The notes under the pieces: model-generated
The model's input: only the letters and a program-made list of their open reading frames with translations
The model's database searches: none
What the model was told of the DNA's origin: nothing
Translations under genes and position numbers: made by a program
Part shown: piece by piece, positions 62,890 through 64,000 of the stretch
Numbering within the stretch: the first letter of the stretch is position 1
Layout of the letters: every line of letters starts with the position of its first letter
Assembly: GCF_964355755.1 (NCBI RefSeq)
Contig: NC_092676.1
Span: 3,332,288-3,396,287 of the forward strand
Source of the DNA: Antedon mediterranea
Lineage: Eukaryota; Echinodermata; Crinoidea; Comatulida; Antedonidae
DNA: 64,000 bases
Direction: 5' to 3'

Positions 62890-64000
62890 ATGTCTCATCA
62901 TCAATATTGTACATTGCTGTTTTACAAGTGCCTGATTATATTCTATAGTGTATTTCACTGTTGTTCTGCACAATACTATACTTTTACAGAACATCCACAA
63001 TCGGTTCTCGTTACAAAAGGACAAACAGAAACATTATCGTGACAGTCATGTCATTTTCTGGTCAGCATTTCATAGAAGAACGTATACAAGAATTGATAGT
63101 TCAACTTTGAAGTGCAATGTAACAACTAAAGCAAAATCGTCATATCTTTCCATTGTTAATGTTGATTATGATGACGTAGGAAGATACAGGTGTGATATCT
63201 GGAATGGTGGTGATTCATACAATCTTTCACGAGAGGCTTCAGTAGTGTTAGGAGAAATAACGTGCAATCCAGAGAATGACAATGGTGAGATTGGAACAAC
63301 GCTGACATGTTCTTATTTTACTTCTTATTATTCACGTGATATTGATTTACTATGGTATGAAAACAGGAAACAAATTACATGAAAAGTAAAAAAAAAACAA
63401 AGTTACAAAAACAGAAGCGTTGACTGTCGAAGACGATGGAGCTGTATTTACTTGTACAGCCACACTCGCATCTCAACATCAAGTGATAGGAACTTGTGAA
63501 ACTATTCCGCTAGTATTGACTATAGATGCAGAGATTGAACAATCACCACCAGGTCCACTTCAGGTAGGTGATATCTTTAATCTTACCTGCTCAGGGAAAG
63601 GTAATCCTGATTATTATGAATATGAATGGACGTGGAATAACATACCGATACAATCGTCGCCAAGTAAAAGTCGATTTGCAATTGGCAATGTGGTTGTTGT
63701 GAATTGCGTATTAAGCAGTGACAATGGCAAAATAGTTACTTGTACTATTAGTCGTAATGGTCGCAACAGCAGTACAGCGAGCTATACAATAAACGTCTTA
63801 GAGCATGTGTTGAGTAAACCTACATCTTTACAGTCGACATCAAGTACACGTACGTACAAACCCATTACACGTCAAATATCAACAGCAAATGTTCGATATG
63901 ACGTTTCAATGATAGCAGGTTTACACACAGCATCCTTTACTATCACGCAGCATTCCATTACAGACAAAAAGTCCCAAATAGGCCTACAAACGGTTGTCAT
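62890..64000 (+). pseudogene. G10: three-Ig receptor pseudogene, runs off the window
   Basis: ATG at 62890 (MSHHQYCTLLFYK), signal peptide and SVLV intact. A 22-bp deletion in Ig1 removes the CEW region and shifts the frame (TGA at about 63040). Ig1 then reads DVGRYRC in another frame to a TGA at 63380 (TCA in G9). A +1 A in an A-run shifts again, and Ig2-Ig3 and the stalk stay open from 63420 to the window end (FTCTAT, GTCETI, LTCSGKGNP, VTCTIS). Membrane segment and tail lie outside the window. Ectodomain closest to G9. Confidence 0.82.

Overview
The window is AT-rich metazoan DNA with frequent TAGGCCTA-type palindromic tracts and dense, nested mobile elements. An invertebrate deuterostome, probably an echinoderm, is my best guess. 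That is inference from sequence style; nothing here proves the species.

The main content is a tandem, same-strand array of about ten related genes (named G1-G10 here) for single-pass immunoglobulin-superfamily receptors. Each full copy has a signal peptide, a V-like Ig1, a four-cysteine Ig2, a C2-like Ig3, a Thr/Ser-rich stalk, one transmembrane helix and a tyrosine-rich cytoplasmic tail. The complete copies are read from signal peptide to stop in one uninterrupted frame, which is unusual for Ig receptors. G1 (2758), G6 (47202), G7 (52595) and G9 (60419) look intact. G3 (27538) has an intact ectodomain and membrane helix, but its tail is frameshifted at an 11-A run. G2, G4, G5, G8 and G10 (runs off the right edge) are broken by small indels, nonsense codons, a transposon (G8) or an inversion (G4). 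Ig1 relics, tail relics and a promoter without a gene lie between them.

Tails fall into three classes. Class A (G1, G6) has many YxxP sites and a C-terminal pair of ITIM-type motifs. Class B (G2-like, G3, G4, G7) has YDYV/YDYA, EYIEV and YEN motifs. Class C (G5, G9, orphan tails) repeats EYDYV-like sites and ends in VYENASVRTK. Three upstream sequence types (P1: G1, G9; P2: G3, G5, G8, orphan at 39.7 kb; P3: G4, G6, G7) are combined with these tails in a mixed way, so promoter, ectodomain and tail seem to have been reshuffled. A TAGGGGGCGGTAT box recurs about 310 or 370 bp before the start codons.

Layout: 0-5 kb relics, then G1; 6.1-7.2 kb TTAA transposon; 7.8-20.6 kb a CR1-like LINE split by a Ty3/gypsy retrotransposon that itself carries two non-autonomous DNA transposons; 21.4 kb G2; 23.3-26 kb two more inverted-repeat elements; 27.5-31 kb G3 and an orphan tail; 31.8-33.5 kb L1/Tx1-like LINE with target duplication; 34.4-38.5 kb G4 with an inverted tail piece; 42.5-44.8 kb G5; 47.2 kb G6; 49.5-52.2 kb transposon splitting the G7 upstream region; 52.6 kb G7; 55.9 kb orphan tail; 57.4 kb G8; 60.4 kb G9; 62.9 kb G10.

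The likely biology is an expanding and decaying family of paired inhibitory/adaptor-type immune or allorecognition receptors. That role is inference from architecture. No tRNA, rRNA or CRISPR array was seen. All alignments were made by eye.
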